The notes under the pieces were generated by a model that saw only the letters and a program-made list of their open reading frames with translations, was not told where the DNA came from and did not search any database. A DNA stretch of 64,000 nt from Doryteuthis pealeii. Lineage: Eukaryota; Mollusca; Cephalopoda; Myopsida; Loliginidae. The position numbers and the translations under genes were made by a program. The stretch spans positions 80,582,199 through 80,646,198 of the forward strand of contig CM042151.1 in assembly GCA_023376005.1 (NCBI GenBank), written 5' to 3'. Below, piece after piece: positions 1 through 10,445 of this stretch. How positions within the stretch are numbered: the first letter of the stretch is position 1; each line of letters opens with the position of its first letter.

Positions 1-239
1 TAAAAGAATTGAAAACTAGCATCACACGCACATGTGACTTTTACTGGTGTCGAACGGTGCTTGTACCCACACAATAGGATGGCCAAACAAAACAAGGGAG
101 ATAATTATCTTGCATTTACAACTTTAATTACAAATGAAATGATGATGGCTGTTGAAATCTTCCTGTATAATGTAAAACTGTTTAACCCTTTTTTTGCCAT
201 GCCCCACCTAATCACCTCTAAAATCCTGATGTCCCACCA
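1..239. other. unannotated AT-rich sequence
   Basis: I see no gene here. A short stretch around 78-115 resembles the sequence that follows the family A repeat copy near 37850, so this is probably repeat-flanking DNA. The open frames present are short and look non-coding. Confidence 0.4.
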
Positions 240-1061
240 TGTAGTTCTGCCCTGTTGGCTGGGGCGTTAGAATGCACTGAATACACCTCTGCAGAGAGGT
301 AAGTAAGTAAAGTAAAGTCATCGGGGCGGACTAAAGTCGGTATCAGCCAGTCAGCGAGGGAGTCTATCCCCTTTTCAAAAGTGCTAGACCAAGGAAATTG
401 TTTTGGCATCTGAGGTGGAGCGCCACACCTACCATCAGCTCCTTACTTTACCGCACAGATCCCTGTGCTACTCATACACTGAGTTGGCGAGGACCGGGTT
501 CGAACTAGGAACCTTGTGGTTTCTAGCCGAACGCTCTACCGACTGAGCTAACCCGATCCATCCCCAAATGGGGCCACCTGTTGGCCATGGGTAGCGACCC
601 GTGATGCTTAAGGACGGAGTCTTGATGGATGAGCAGTCTATGACCTGCAATATTCCACTTAGACCCTTACTTAGGCTCGACGGGTGGTAGTAGAGCCCTA
701 GCACCTATATGATTGCCCCAACCCTATTGCCCTTATGGCAAGCTCCAACCCTTTTTATCATATGGGTGCTAGAAGGCGGTGACTGAGGGTCTACATGTCC
801 TGGGAATGATGTTAGACTCTATCTGATGGTGAGGTTCCAGTTTTGGAGCTTTAGGGAATGAGGAGCACCCCTTCATCACCATTGCTTCCTGGGCCACTCT
901 GATCCGGAGTGGTAGTACTTGTTAGGGTCCCATCTATGGGTTAAATAGAAAAATGTATTTATAAAAAAACATTGTGTATCCATTAGGAATTAATTTATTT
1001 CAAAACCCTATCGGCATTAAATAACCCACTGAGGTTGATATGTTGTAAAACAAAACAAACC
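240..1061 (-). repeat. family A interspersed repeat, copy 1, split by a SINE
   Basis: On the minus strand this reads through the family A landmarks: a TTTGG/TTTG-rich head (about 1045-1061), a segment resembling CATATCAACCTCAGTGGG, the block with CTCCGGATCAGAGTGG, and the CCTCTGCAGAGGTG-like end near 285-300. The same landmarks recur in order at 3776-4235, 6445-7033, 37277-37866 and 57340-57930. No long reading frame is conserved, so it is a non-autonomous element of about 590 bp. The continuity is broken by a SINE at 300-558. Confidence 0.75.
300..558 (-). mobile_element. tRNA-derived SINE (family S), copy nested in family A
   Basis: The minus-strand head is tRNA-like with an A box (TAGCTCAGTCGG type) and a B box (GGTTCGAACCC type, about 493-506). 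It is followed by the family body seen at 29095-29346. It separates two halves of a family A repeat, so it inserted after family A. Confidence 0.8.
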
Positions 1062-1560
1062 GTTTAGTTATATATAATTCTCATAATTTAAATAGTTATT
1101 TCTGTTTGAAGCTGGTTTAAACCAAGGTATTGACATTTGAAGCTTCTTCAGCTCAAAAGAACAAGGCATCTATGAAAAGTAAAAATGAAATTGTTGTATC
1201 CCAAATTGTAGGATATATAGAATTGATAATAAAAACAGGGAATATGTTAACAATAACAATATTTGTTTTATTTATTATCACTGACAGGGAATACAGTGGG
1301 ATGGTTTTGGATTCACTTTGGTTTGATGTAGGATATGCATGTGTCACATACTGTGCTCAGTTCTTGTCTGGTGCTGTTAGTATTTCCTCCTCCTTTTTTC
1401 CGAGAGTATCCGGTTTGAATCGTTAGGGGGAGAGAACTCTCCCTAACAGAAGTAAACAAAAGCCAAAGTAATAAAGAGAAAATTTCTATATAAATATTTC
1501 AATAAATTTATGGAAATGTTTGTGCACAATAGAATAAGAGTACCTATCAAACTACACTGT
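1062..1560. other. unannotated AT-rich sequence
   Basis: Nothing recognisable was found. A 98-codon frame (1130-1426, plus strand) has no motif and biased AT composition; I do not call it a gene. Confidence 0.4.
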
Positions 1561-1969
1561 AAATTAGGGTAGGACGATTTTTCACTTTTTAAAAATATCA
1601 AATTAGGGTAGGACGATTTTTCACTTTTTAAAAATATCAAATTGTCCATCTATGCGAACGTTGTGTATTAGTATACTGAATACTGATACAAAAAATTAGA
1701 TCTTTTACCATTGTTTGAAGAAATAGCATCAAAGATCATCTACTAAAATGCACTAAAAATCCTCGTTTTCCAAAGGCTAAATTTTGTGAAAATGAGGATT
1801 TTTAGTGCATTTTAGTAGAAGATCTTTGATGCTATTTCCTCAAACAATGATGCAAGTAAAAGATCTAATTTTTGGTATCAGTATTCAGTATACTAACACA
1901 CAACTTTCACATAGATGGGCAATTTGATATTTTAAAAAAGTGAAAAATCGTCCTACCCTAATTTGATAT
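1561..1969. mobile_element. foldback (inverted-repeat) element
   Basis: The left arm (about 1600-1783) and right arm (about 1796-1969) are near-perfect reverse complements around a short centre. Arms begin with AAATTAGGGTAGGACGATTT and end with its complement. The outermost 41 bp of the left arm is duplicated in tandem (1561-1600 and 1601-1641). There is no coding capacity; this is a MITE or foldback element. Confidence 0.8.
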
Positions 1970-2368
1970 GATGTACCCTTACACAAGACAATATCTGAAA
2001 CATAGACTACATCATTATGTTTACATGATGGAAAACTAAAAAAAAAATCAAAATCAAAAATTTGGACCTGGACCTCTTTAGTCTTAATTTAAATTTAAAA
2101 ATCAAATTGCCCCCTACCCCCTGTGGAACATACGCCCCATGTTGGGAACCACTAGTTTAATGTCATTCAATAAAAGGGTGGTCCGAAAATATTGTCAGTA
2201 ACCCCTGCATATTGATTTAACTTTTATTTATTTTTGGTTTTGATAATATACTAGCAGGACCTGTGGTTATACCACAGTATGATAGTCTAATTATTATAAC
2301 GTTTGATATGTTTACTTAAGAACTATTGTGAAATAGTTAAAATGTAAAAAGTATAATAATCTTGATTT

Positions 2369-2371
<3 letters not shown>

Positions 2372-2417
<46 letters not shown>
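2372..2417. repeat. (CT)n then (CA)n microsatellite
   Basis: A run of CT dinucleotides passes into CA dinucleotides. Confidence 0.95.
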
Positions 2418-2756
2418 TTTTTCTTTCTTTCCTTCTTTTCATTATTTTCCATTGAAACTGATTAGCGCTATCACCCCCTCTCTTTATCTTTCACCTACTT
2501 TCTTTCTTTCTTATATTTTTTCTGTGTAGCATGTCCTTTTCTTCCTTTTCTTTCTTTTTAATAAAACCGGAATGGCCCATTATTTAGCTGAGGTGACAAA
2601 ACTCATAAAAAATAAAAGTTCTGCAGATAAGCAACATCAGATACTCAGGATTTACACTTTTGCATTTCATCTTGGACAATTTGTACTATCTAATTTTTAA
2701 CCATAGGGTGTTTGTTGCAAGATGATAACAAGCGTATTAATATATAGATATCGACA

Positions 2757-2860
2757 TCATCATCATCAACAACAATAACAATAATAATAATAATAATAAC
2801 AATAACAATAATAATAATAATAATAATAACAATAATAATAATAATAATAACACTGCACTG
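2757..2860. repeat. trinucleotide microsatellite (ATC, AAC, AAT)
   Basis: Mixed ATC, AAC and AAT trinucleotides precede a retroelement 3' end at 2865. A second AAT block follows at 2975-3016, which is the tail of that fragment. Confidence 0.95.
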
Positions 2861-2864
2861 GTGC

Positions 2865-3016
2865 AATCTGCCAGAATACTCAGAAGAGTCCTGGAGACCT
2901 GAGGAGACTTGCTGTCACTCAGACTCCAGTGAAAGGCTATCAGCTAATGCTGATGTGAAAACTCAAAAGGAGTAAATAATAATAATAATAATAATAATAA
3001 CAATAATAATAATAAT
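2865..3016 (+). mobile_element. 3' end of a non-LTR retroelement (family P) with AAT tail
   Basis: The segment matches the 3' end of the element at 8767-9335: a GCAATCTGCCAGAATACTC block, then TGATGTGAAAACTCAAAAGG, then an (AAT)n tail. Only the last ~110 bp of the element is present, as expected for 5'-truncated retrotransposition. Confidence 0.75.
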
Positions 3017-3021
3017 GACTT

Positions 3022-3275
3022 TTTTTTAGCTCAGTCAGTAGAGTGTTCAGCTGGGAACCTCAAGGTTCCTAGTTCAATACCAGCCCTCGCCAACTCAGCG
3101 TATGAGTAGCACAGGAATCTGTGCGGTAAAGTGTGGAGCTGATGGTAGCTGTGGTGCTCTGTCTCTTACACTAAAAAATAATCTCCTTGATTTAGCACTA
3201 GTGAAAAGGGGATAGACTCCCTCGCTGTATGACTGATACTGACTCTAGGCCTCCCTGTCGCCTTTTTGTAATTAG
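3022..3275 (+). mobile_element. tRNA-derived SINE (family S)
   Basis: The tRNA-like head shows an A box (TAGCTCAGTCAG) and B box (AGTTCAATACC). The body matches the copy at 29095-29346, including GAAAAGGGGATAGACTCCCT. Confidence 0.8.
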
Positions 3276-3355
3276 GTGTTATATTTTGGTAGGGAGTGAC
3301 GTGACTTTTGAACCACTGTCTAAATTTCAGTAAGATTTTTGCCTTTAAAATATTT

Positions 3356-3589
3356 GGACTATATTTCCTTTAGGCACCCTTTTGCGATCTCGATTCGTGG
3401 GGACATTTTTTCCATTTATACCATCAGAATACGGTTAATTGTTAACAGACAATTTTTAGAGTTTTTTTTTAAATTATAAAACTAACCCCTAACCCTAACC
3501 CTTAACAAACAACCGGATTTAAATGTAAATGAGAAAAGTGTCCTTGTGAGTTGAGATTGCGGAAGGGGTGCCTAAAGGTTATATGGTCC
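3356..3589. mobile_element. foldback MITE, 234 bp, 8-bp target duplication (family M1, copy 1)
   Basis: Terminal inverted repeats start GGACTATATTTCC/GGACCATATAACC and pair over about 100 bp. The flanks are a perfect 8-bp direct repeat AAATATTT (3348-3355 and 3590-3597). The centre carries telomere-like CTAACCCTAACCC units (about 3483-3503). An 8-bp target duplication is typical of the hAT superfamily, among others. No transposase is encoded. Confidence 0.9.
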
Positions 3590-3775
3590 AAATATTTTAC
3601 AGAAAGGATACTTATGGAAGTTTTATTTTTTATGTATCCCATGAATTAATATTATAAAATTATAAAGGAAGAACTGCTTTTTTGTTTTGGTGGCTCATCA
3701 TGTGTATCCAGTGACCTATCAAGGAACTAAAAAAAGATAGTTCTTTTGGCATCAAAAGTTTAACTTTCAGTGTAA

Positions 3776-4235
3776 GTGGTTTGGTTGGTTTAGTTTGGTT
3801 TGGTTTTGTTTTACGGCCTATCAACCTCAGGGGGTTATTTAATGCTGATAAACTTTTTAAATAAATCAATTCTTAATGGATAATACAATTTTTTTATTAA
3901 TACATTTTTCTATTTAACCCATAGACGGGACCCTAACAGGTACTACCACTCCGGGTCAGAGTGGACCATGGAGCAATGGTGATGAAGGGGTGCTCCATAT
4001 TCCCCAAACCTCCAAAACTGGAACCTCACCATCAGATAGAGTTTAATGTCATTCCCAGGACATGTAGACCCTCAGTCTTCTAGCACCCATATGATAAAAA
4101 GGGTTGGGGTTTGCTATAAGGGCAATAGGGTTGGGGCAATCATATAGGTGCTAGGGCTTGGCGTGACCAGTCGATTGATCGGAGGGGGCCTCTCCAACCG
4201 CCGTCTAGCCCAAGATAGGGCCAAAGTAGTCAGTG
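3776..4235 (+). repeat. family A interspersed repeat, copy 2
   Basis: It has the TTTGGTTTGG head, CATATCAACCTCAG-like block, AACCCATAGACGGGACCC and CACCATCAGATAGAGTTTAA landmarks in family order. It is 3'-truncated compared with 6445-7033. Confidence 0.8.
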
Positions 4236-4346
4236 GAAGTGGTATTGTGGGATATTTTATTTTCATATTTTATTGTTTGTTTATGTAGCGAGAGTAATTA
4301 TGTACATGGTAGCTTAAAGTGAACATGAACATATCTGGCTTGCAAA

Positions 4347-4520
4347 ATGAGATCAGGGTGGAGTGTAGTGGACGTCTACAGAGATAGAAGTCGCATCCTC
4401 CTGATCGTGAGTCATGGCTCAAAGTCAGACTACCTTGTTGGCGCATATGCAAATTCCCATACTGTGATGGCCGTGCTGGGTGTGATTGACCCGGATGTAG
4501 GATCTTGCCTAGGGCAGTAA
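4347..4520 (+). CDS. small open reading frame, unrecognised (57 aa)
   Basis: This ATG frame has more balanced codon use than its surroundings and encodes a short peptide with a hydrophobic ILLIVSHG stretch. I do not recognise a domain. SHG is also the caspase histidine motif, but the rest does not align well enough to claim kinship. It could be a fragment of a longer gene or chance. Confidence 0.15.
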   Translation: MRSGWSVVDVYRDRSRILLIVSHGSKSDYLVGAYANSHTVMAVLGVIDPDVGSCLGQ

Positions 4521-4918
4521 ATCATTATTTAAGGCTTGCCTTTCCACACCGAGACAGTTGTGTTCTGATCTTGCTGATGAAAACACAGATGCACGATGAA
4601 AAAGAGGTGAGTGAGCTTTGGTGGAGGACTGCTGGAAAAATTGTTGCAGGCAGCAAGGATTTGCTCAGGGGACTTCGGCAGTTGGGAGAATGTCTTTTTC
4701 GGTGAAGAGATCTGGCTCTGTCTGACCCGACAAATTCCTGTACACTCAACGAATTTCTGTACTCTCATTAGTTTTATTCTTGTCTTTTATTTCTTTATTT
4801 CATTTTTTGTTTAAACTTTAACAATTTATTAATTTCCATATATTAAAACTTAAGTTCCTGATGGCATGGCTCTGACATTACCAAATTTAGACTTTAGAAA
4901 TAAAGTGCTAGATGGCTG
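4521..4918. other. unannotated unique sequence
   Basis: Several overlapping short frames exist on both strands, none with a recognisable domain. A donor-like AGAGGTGAGTGAG occurs near 4603, but no matching exon could be supported. Confidence 0.3.
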
Positions 4919-5417
4919 TTGAGCAAAGAGCTTCCTCCACCCTTTTACATGTCTTGTTTTTTGTCCTGCAGGGTGTCTAGCCACCCTTCTCACTAGACAT
5001 AATCTGTGGGGTTACTGGTTGAGCAAAGAGCTTCCTCCACCTTTTACATGTCTTGTTTTTTGTCCTGCAGGGTGTCTAGCCACCCTTCTCACTAGACATA
5101 ATCTGTGGGGTTACTGGTTGAGCAAAGAGCTTCCTCCACCCTTTTACATGTCTTGTTTTTTGTCCTGCAGGGTGTCTAGCCACCCTTCTCACTAGACATA
5201 ATCTGTGGGGTTACTGGTTGAGCAAAGAGCTTCCTCCACCCTTTTACATGTCTTGTTTTTTGTCCTGCAGGGTGTCTAGCCACCCTTCTCACTAGACATA
5301 ATCTGTGGGGTTACTGGTTGAGCAAAGAGCTTCCTCCACCCTTTTACATGTCTTGTTTTTTGTCCTGCAGGGTGTCTAGCCACCCTTCTCACTAGACATA
5401 ATCTGTGGGGTTACTGG
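4919..5417 (+). repeat. tandem repeat, 5 copies of a ~100-bp unit
   Basis: Units start at 4919, 5019, 5118, 5218 and 5318 and are almost identical; unit 2 lacks one C. Each holds a pyrimidine run followed by CCTGCAGGG, which resembles a 3' splice site. Confidence 0.97.
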
Positions 5418-5689
5418 TTTAGTTGCCAATTATCCGACTATGAAACAGAATAGATAATAAAAGAACTGAAGTGTGTAGATGAAAGGAGACATTTAATAAA
5501 CAAACTGAATTACATACTAAAGATAACTATTGAAAGCCTAAGAGTAGAGATGTCCAAATCCCAAGTTAGAGGGAGATAACTCATGTTTTTCATCTATAAA
5601 TTTTTTTTGTAACTGGGGAAAAGTTATGGAGGCCTAGATGTGTAAAATTTTATCTAGGAAATTTACACTGCATAACCAAAAAAATGGAA
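5418..5689. other. unannotated AT-rich sequence
   Basis: No gene or repeat is recognised. Confidence 0.3.
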
Positions 5690-6195
5690 GAAAAAATAGC
5701 ACCACAACAAAGACACATGTGCGCTGGAAAAAAGTGTTGCTGTCTACAAAGTGAACTTCTTGGTATTTTAAAGTAAAAAGGAAAATAACTCATGTCTGTA
5801 CTTATCGCCTTCCATAAATGAAAAAGAAAAATCATTAGTAATAATTTTTATATATATAAAAATCTCAGAAAATATGTTGTGCAAAATTGCACATTCTTAG
5901 TCATACATTTTTAGATAGATTAAATTACTCTTAAAGGTGCATGGTGTAGATAAAAATGCAAGATGAAATAGCAACACACTAATTACATGTGCAATAAAAG
6001 AGTTGTTGCTGTGCCCAGAGTGAAAATCTGTATTTTGAAGTAAAAATGGGGAAAACTTACGTTATTACTTAACACTGTAAGTCTCTTTAGAAAACGAAAT
6101 AGAACATTCATTAGTGATGTTTCTTAATTTATATAAAAACTTTGGAAAATATGTTGTACATGATTGTGCATTTTAAAACATGTATTTTTTTTATA
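5690..6195. repeat. old tandem duplication, period about 280 bp
   Basis: The segment 5690-5905 is repeated in diverged form at about 5963-6195, with shared order of GTGTTGCTGT, TATTTTAAAGTAAAAA-like and GAAAATATGTTGT blocks. Confidence 0.7.
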
Positions 6196-6213
6196 GATTA
6201 AGTAAGTAAAAAA

Positions 6214-7050
6214 GAGTTGTCAGGTTGGCATAATGTCAGTATCAGCCAGACAGCAAGGGAGTCTATCCCCTTTTCACTAGCACTAGACCAAGGAGATTAT
6301 TTTAGCATCTGAGGTGGGTTGCCATACCTAACATCAGCTCCTCACTTTACCACACAAATCTCTGTACTACTCATATGCTGAGTAAGCGAGGGCCAGTATT
6401 GAACCAGGAACCTTGTGATTACTTAGCTGAATGCTCTACCGACTTAGGTTTGGTTTGGTTTGGTTTGTTTTACGGCATATCAACCTCGGTGAGTTATTTA
6501 ATGCCGACAAAGTTGTGAAATAAATTCATTCTTAATGCATAATACAATTTTGTTTATCAACTCATGTTTTTCTATTTAACCCATACATGGGACCCTAACA
6601 GGTACTACCACTCCAGGTCATAGTGGACCAGGGAGCAATGGTGATGAAGGGGTGCTCCATATTCCCCAAACCTCCAAAACTGGAACCTCACCATCAGATA
6701 GAGTTTAATGTCATTCCCAGGACATGTAGACCCTCAGTCACCGCCTTCTAGCACCCATATGATAAAAAGGGGTTGGAGCTTGCCATAAGAGCAATAGGGT
6801 TGGGAAAATCATATAGGTGTTAGGGCTTGACATAACCAGCTGACTGATCGGAGGGTGCCTGCAAGATAGGGCCAAAGTGGAGTATTACATGTCATGGACT
6901 GCTCATCCACCTGGGTTCTATCCTTAAGCATCACGGGTCGCCACCCACGGCCAACAGGTGGCCCCATTGGGGTAGTCTTATCCCTCTGCAGAGGTGCAGT
7001 CGCTGCATTCTAACGCCCCATCCGACAGGGTGGACCGACTGAGCTAAACC
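6214..7050 (-). mobile_element. tRNA-derived SINE (family S) interrupted by a family A repeat
   Basis: The SINE body and most of the tRNA-like head run on the minus strand from 6214 to 6444. The missing first bases of the head resume at 7034-7050. The interruption is the family A copy at 6445-7033. Confidence 0.85.
6445..7033 (+). mobile_element. family A element, copy 3, complete insertion with 7-bp target duplication
   Basis: The 589-bp insert lies between two copies of ACCGACT (6438-6444 and 7034-7040), inside the tRNA-like head of a SINE. This defines the ends of family A: a TAGGTTTGGTTTGG head and a GACAGGGTGG end. It has no long frame, so it is mobilised by another element's enzymes. 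Confidence 0.85.
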
Positions 7051-8724
7051 TCTTAATTTATGACAAAAATTTTGTGTATAACATGTCACCTTTCAGACTT
7101 CTAAAATTTGCTATTAAATTTTCAAGTGAATAAAAATAGGCCAATTGAATCAGAGAGAAGACTTTTTTTTTCTTTTTGCATCAATTAAAAAAAAAATCAT
7201 TGTCTTTAAAACTAAGAAAAAAATAAACATATTACAAAAATCTTTTGAGTTTTAAGAAAACTAGTACAAAATAAAAAACGCCCTTCGGCCGGTGTAAAAA
7301 TAGATTTTTGAAACATATTGCCTGAGGGGTGGGAGTAAAAGATTCAGCGAGTTTGTACCCTAAGTAAGTAAAATCATCAAATTCATTAAAGGATTAAAAA
7401 ATAAAACAATTTAAAATGTAAACTTTAAATATGTATTAAAATAAAACAAACTATATATAGATATATAATACCAGTCATGTATTTATTAAAACTTGTTTTA
7501 AAAAAACAATGAGGAGTGTCTAATGTTGCATGTTAAAATTTTGAGTGTATTTATTCTGTTATGACGATTTGGGGTAATGTGACATAAGCAGTGACGTAAT
7601 TTTTGTTTCAGACAAAAACTGGAAGCGAATCTCCATTATTAATAAATAACTTAAATTTTCAAATAATGTTTTATGGTGTTGAATTTTTTTTTTTTTTTTT
7701 TTTTTTAAATATGATTTTCTGGATTTGATCTTTCTTAGTAAGTTAGAGGCTGGATTTTTTAAAATTCAAATAACCAAATATTGACCCCTCCTCTACAATT
7801 ATAATTGATGAAAAAATTTTTCAAGATTTTTCTAATAAAATAAACTATTCATAATAATATTAAGTCATTAATAAATAATGTGCTGAAAATTTCATTGAAA
7901 TTGGACACTTTCCTAATTTTTGGGAATTATTTTAAGATTAAAAAGAAATAACTTATTATCTCCCTTGAGTAAAAATACACATACATACAAATATCATCTA
8001 TATATTAGTATTCTTGTTCCTTAATATTCTGACTGTTAACATCTTGCAAACACCCTCTGATTAAAAAGAAGACAATCCAAATCATACAAGATTAAATGCA
8101 AAAATTTAAATCCTAATTATCTGGTGTCTCTTATCCACCAAATTCTTATTTCTTATAAATATCATCACCTCAGCTAAATAATGGACCATTCTGTTTTTAT
8201 TATAAAGAATGTAAGGGAAGAAAAACATCACGCTACACAGAAAAAACGTATCAGTGAAATAATTATACATTGATATTTGTTCTGTTTAAAAAATTGGTGA
8301 CTAAACTTTAAAATTAATCATTACATCAGCCTACCGAAGTAAGCTTGTTATTCAATAAATATTTGTTTTTATAATCTAGAAATATGAATTTGAAAACTTA
8401 AAATTATGGGCAGTATATTCTAAATCAATTTTTATTCATTTAAAAAAACAATATATTTAAAATTGTACGGATGTATGTTTGGATTCCAGTTACTTCCCCT
8501 GAGTCAGTATATATAACTTTACATAGCCCTAAGGGTTATTAGACCCTAAAAGTTGGGGGAGCAAGTAACCTGAAAGAAATCTGGAATATTTAAAATAAAA
8601 TAACTTATGCATTATAAAATTAACATGGAAATAGGCGACCCTATGCCTCTTATTTTGGGGAGAATGGCCAAGACTTAAAAAAAAACAATACTTATAAATG
8701 AAAGAAAAATGTTCATTTACTAAA
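7051..8724. other. AT-rich intergenic region
   Basis: No gene seen. It has a poly(T) run at 7685-7706 and, at about 7850-7960, a stretch resembling one arm of the family B foldback repeats found at 13005-14025 and 17265-18220. Confidence 0.4.
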
Positions 8725-8766
8725 AATACAATAATAATAATAATAAAAATAATAATAATAATAATA
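8725..8766. repeat. AAT microsatellite
   Basis: AAT trinucleotides lie directly before the family P fragment on the plus strand. They mirror the ATT run at 9961-10027 beyond the opposite copy. Confidence 0.9.
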
Positions 8767-9264
8767 CGAGAATACAAAACTAGACACGACTGGGTTGGGA
8801 AGGTGATCCACTGGGAATTATGCAAGAAATTAAATTTTGACCACACAACAAAATGGTATATGCATAAACCAGAATCTGTTCTTGAGAACGAAACGCACAA
8901 AATTCTCTGGGACTTTGAAATTAAAACGGATCACCTTATTCCAGCAAGAAGACCAGACCTAGTGTTGATTAACAAAAAAGAAAGAACTTGTCAACTGGTG
9001 GATTTTGCAGTGCCAGCGGATCACAGGGTGAAGTTAAAGGAAAATGAAAAAATTGACAAATATCTGGACCTTGCCAGAGAACTGAAAAAGTTATGGAATA
9101 TGAAAGTGAAAGTTATACCAATTGTAGTTGGTGCACTTGGAACAGTCCCAAAAGCATTAGAAAAGGGTTTGGAAAGTTTGGATATCAGAGGAAGGATTGA
9201 AACCATTCAGAACACTGCACTGCTGCAATCTGCCAGAATACTCAGAAGAGTCCTGGAGACCTGA
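8767..9264 (+). pseudogene. C-terminal fragment of a non-LTR retroelement protein, possible restriction-like endonuclease domain
   Basis: This is a 165-residue open frame ending in TGA. It contains RRPDLVLINKK, then LVDFAVPADHRV, then KYLDLARELKKLW. The PD...D...K spacing resembles the PD-(D/E)XK restriction-like endonuclease at the C-terminus of R2-type retroelements; that match is by motif only. The 5' end is cut at an AAT microsatellite, so no reverse transcriptase is present. Related copies occur at 9527-9957 (minus) and 12641-13005 (plus). The sequence to 9335 is the 3' untranslated end. Confidence 0.55.
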
Positions 9265-9335
9265 GGAGACTTGCTGTCACTCAGACTCCAGTGAAAGACC
9301 ATCAGCTAACACTGATGTGAAAACTCAAAAGGAGT
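9265..9335 (+). mobile_element. 3' end of the family P element
   Basis: It holds the conserved untranslated end finishing in TGAAAACTCAAAAGGAG, followed by AAT-type microsatellite. The same end is seen at 2865-2975 and 12521-12630. Confidence 0.75.
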
Positions 9336-9526
9336 AAATAATAATGATAATTATTATTATTATTGTTATTATTATTATAATGATATTATTATCATTATTA
9401 TAATGATATTATTATAATAATAATAATAATGATAATTATTATTATTATCATTATCAAAATGATAATAATAATGATAATAATTATTATTATTATAATAATG
9501 ATAGTAATGATATTATTATTATTATT
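9336..9526. repeat. AT trinucleotide block, self-complementary
   Basis: Alternating AAT, ATT, ATG and TTA units can fold on themselves. It forms the centre of a large palindrome made by two opposed family P fragments. Confidence 0.9.
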
Positions 9527-9957
9527 CCTTTTGAGTTTTCACATCAGCATTAACTGATGGTCTTTCACTGGAGTTTGAATGACAGCAAGTCTCCACAGTT
9601 CTCCAAGACTCTTCTGAGTATTCTGGCAGATTGCAGTAGTGCAGTGTTCTGGATGGTATCAATCATTCCTCTGATTTCCAAACTTTCCAAACCCTTTTCC
9701 AATCCTTTTGGGACCGTTCAAAGTGCACCAACTACAATTGGTATCACTTTGACTTTCATATTCCACAACTTTTTCAGTTCTCTGGCAAGGTCCAGATATT
9801 TGTCCATTTTTTTCATTTTCCTTTAGCTTCACCCTGTAATCTGCTGGAACTGCAAAATCAACCAGTTGACAAGTTCTTTCTTTTTTGTTAATCAACACTA
9901 GGTCTGGTCTTCTTGCTGGGATAAGGTGATCCGTTTTTTATTTCAAAGTCCCAGAGA
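9527..9957 (-). pseudogene. family P retroelement fragment, opposite orientation
   Basis: On the minus strand this matches 8900-9335: the same PDLVLINKKERTCQLVDFAV region and the same 3' end. At least one frameshift is present in the region after KENEK, and another near the start, so the frame is broken. It faces the plus-strand copy tail to tail. Confidence 0.75.
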
Positions 9958-9960
9958 ATA

Positions 9961-9966
9961 ATGATA

Positions 9967-10011
<45 letters not shown>

Positions 10012-10027
10012 ATTATTATTATCATTA
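9961..10027. repeat. ATT microsatellite
   Basis: The ATT run flanks the minus-strand family P fragment. Confidence 0.9.
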
Positions 10028-10039
10028 TTGGGTCCAATA

Positions 10040-10285
10040 TATAGCTCAGTCAGTAGAACGCCCAACTAGAAAGTACAATGTTCCTGGTTCTACACCCTCC
10101 CTCGCCAACTCAGTGTGTGTGTAGCATCAGGAACTGTGTGTTAATGTGAGCTGATGGTTGGTGTGGCGCACCACCTCAGACGCCAAAAACAATTTCCTTG
10201 GTCTAGCACTAGTGAAGAGATGGTCGACTCTCTCACTGTCTGACTGATACTGACTTTAGGCTACCCCTAAAACTTACTTTATTTA
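10040..10285 (+). mobile_element. tRNA-derived SINE (family S), diverged
   Basis: An A box (TAGCTCAGTCAG) and a weak B box are followed by the family body ending in CTGACTTTAGGC. The tail runs into a scrap of the family P 3' end (10286-10310, minus) and ATT repeats to 10370. Confidence 0.75.
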
Positions 10286-10445
10286 GAGTTTTTCACATCA
10301 GCGTTAGCTTATTATTATTATTATTATTATTTATTTATTTATGATTATTTTTTTATTATTATTCTTATTGACAACAACAGAAATTCCTAGTTACTAGTAA
10401 ATTAAAAAATAAAAATTCAAAATGAAAATACAGGTATTTCCTGTT

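Noticed and set aside
3478..3510. True telomere or interstitial telomere
   Set aside because: Only a few imperfect units are present and always inside a foldback loop.
4347..4520. Second caspase fragment from the SHG motif
   Set aside because: Only three residues match and no QACRG-like site lies nearby.
8529..8900. 123-codon minus-strand frame
   Set aside because: It runs through an AAT microsatellite (poly-isoleucine) and opposes a real retroelement frame.
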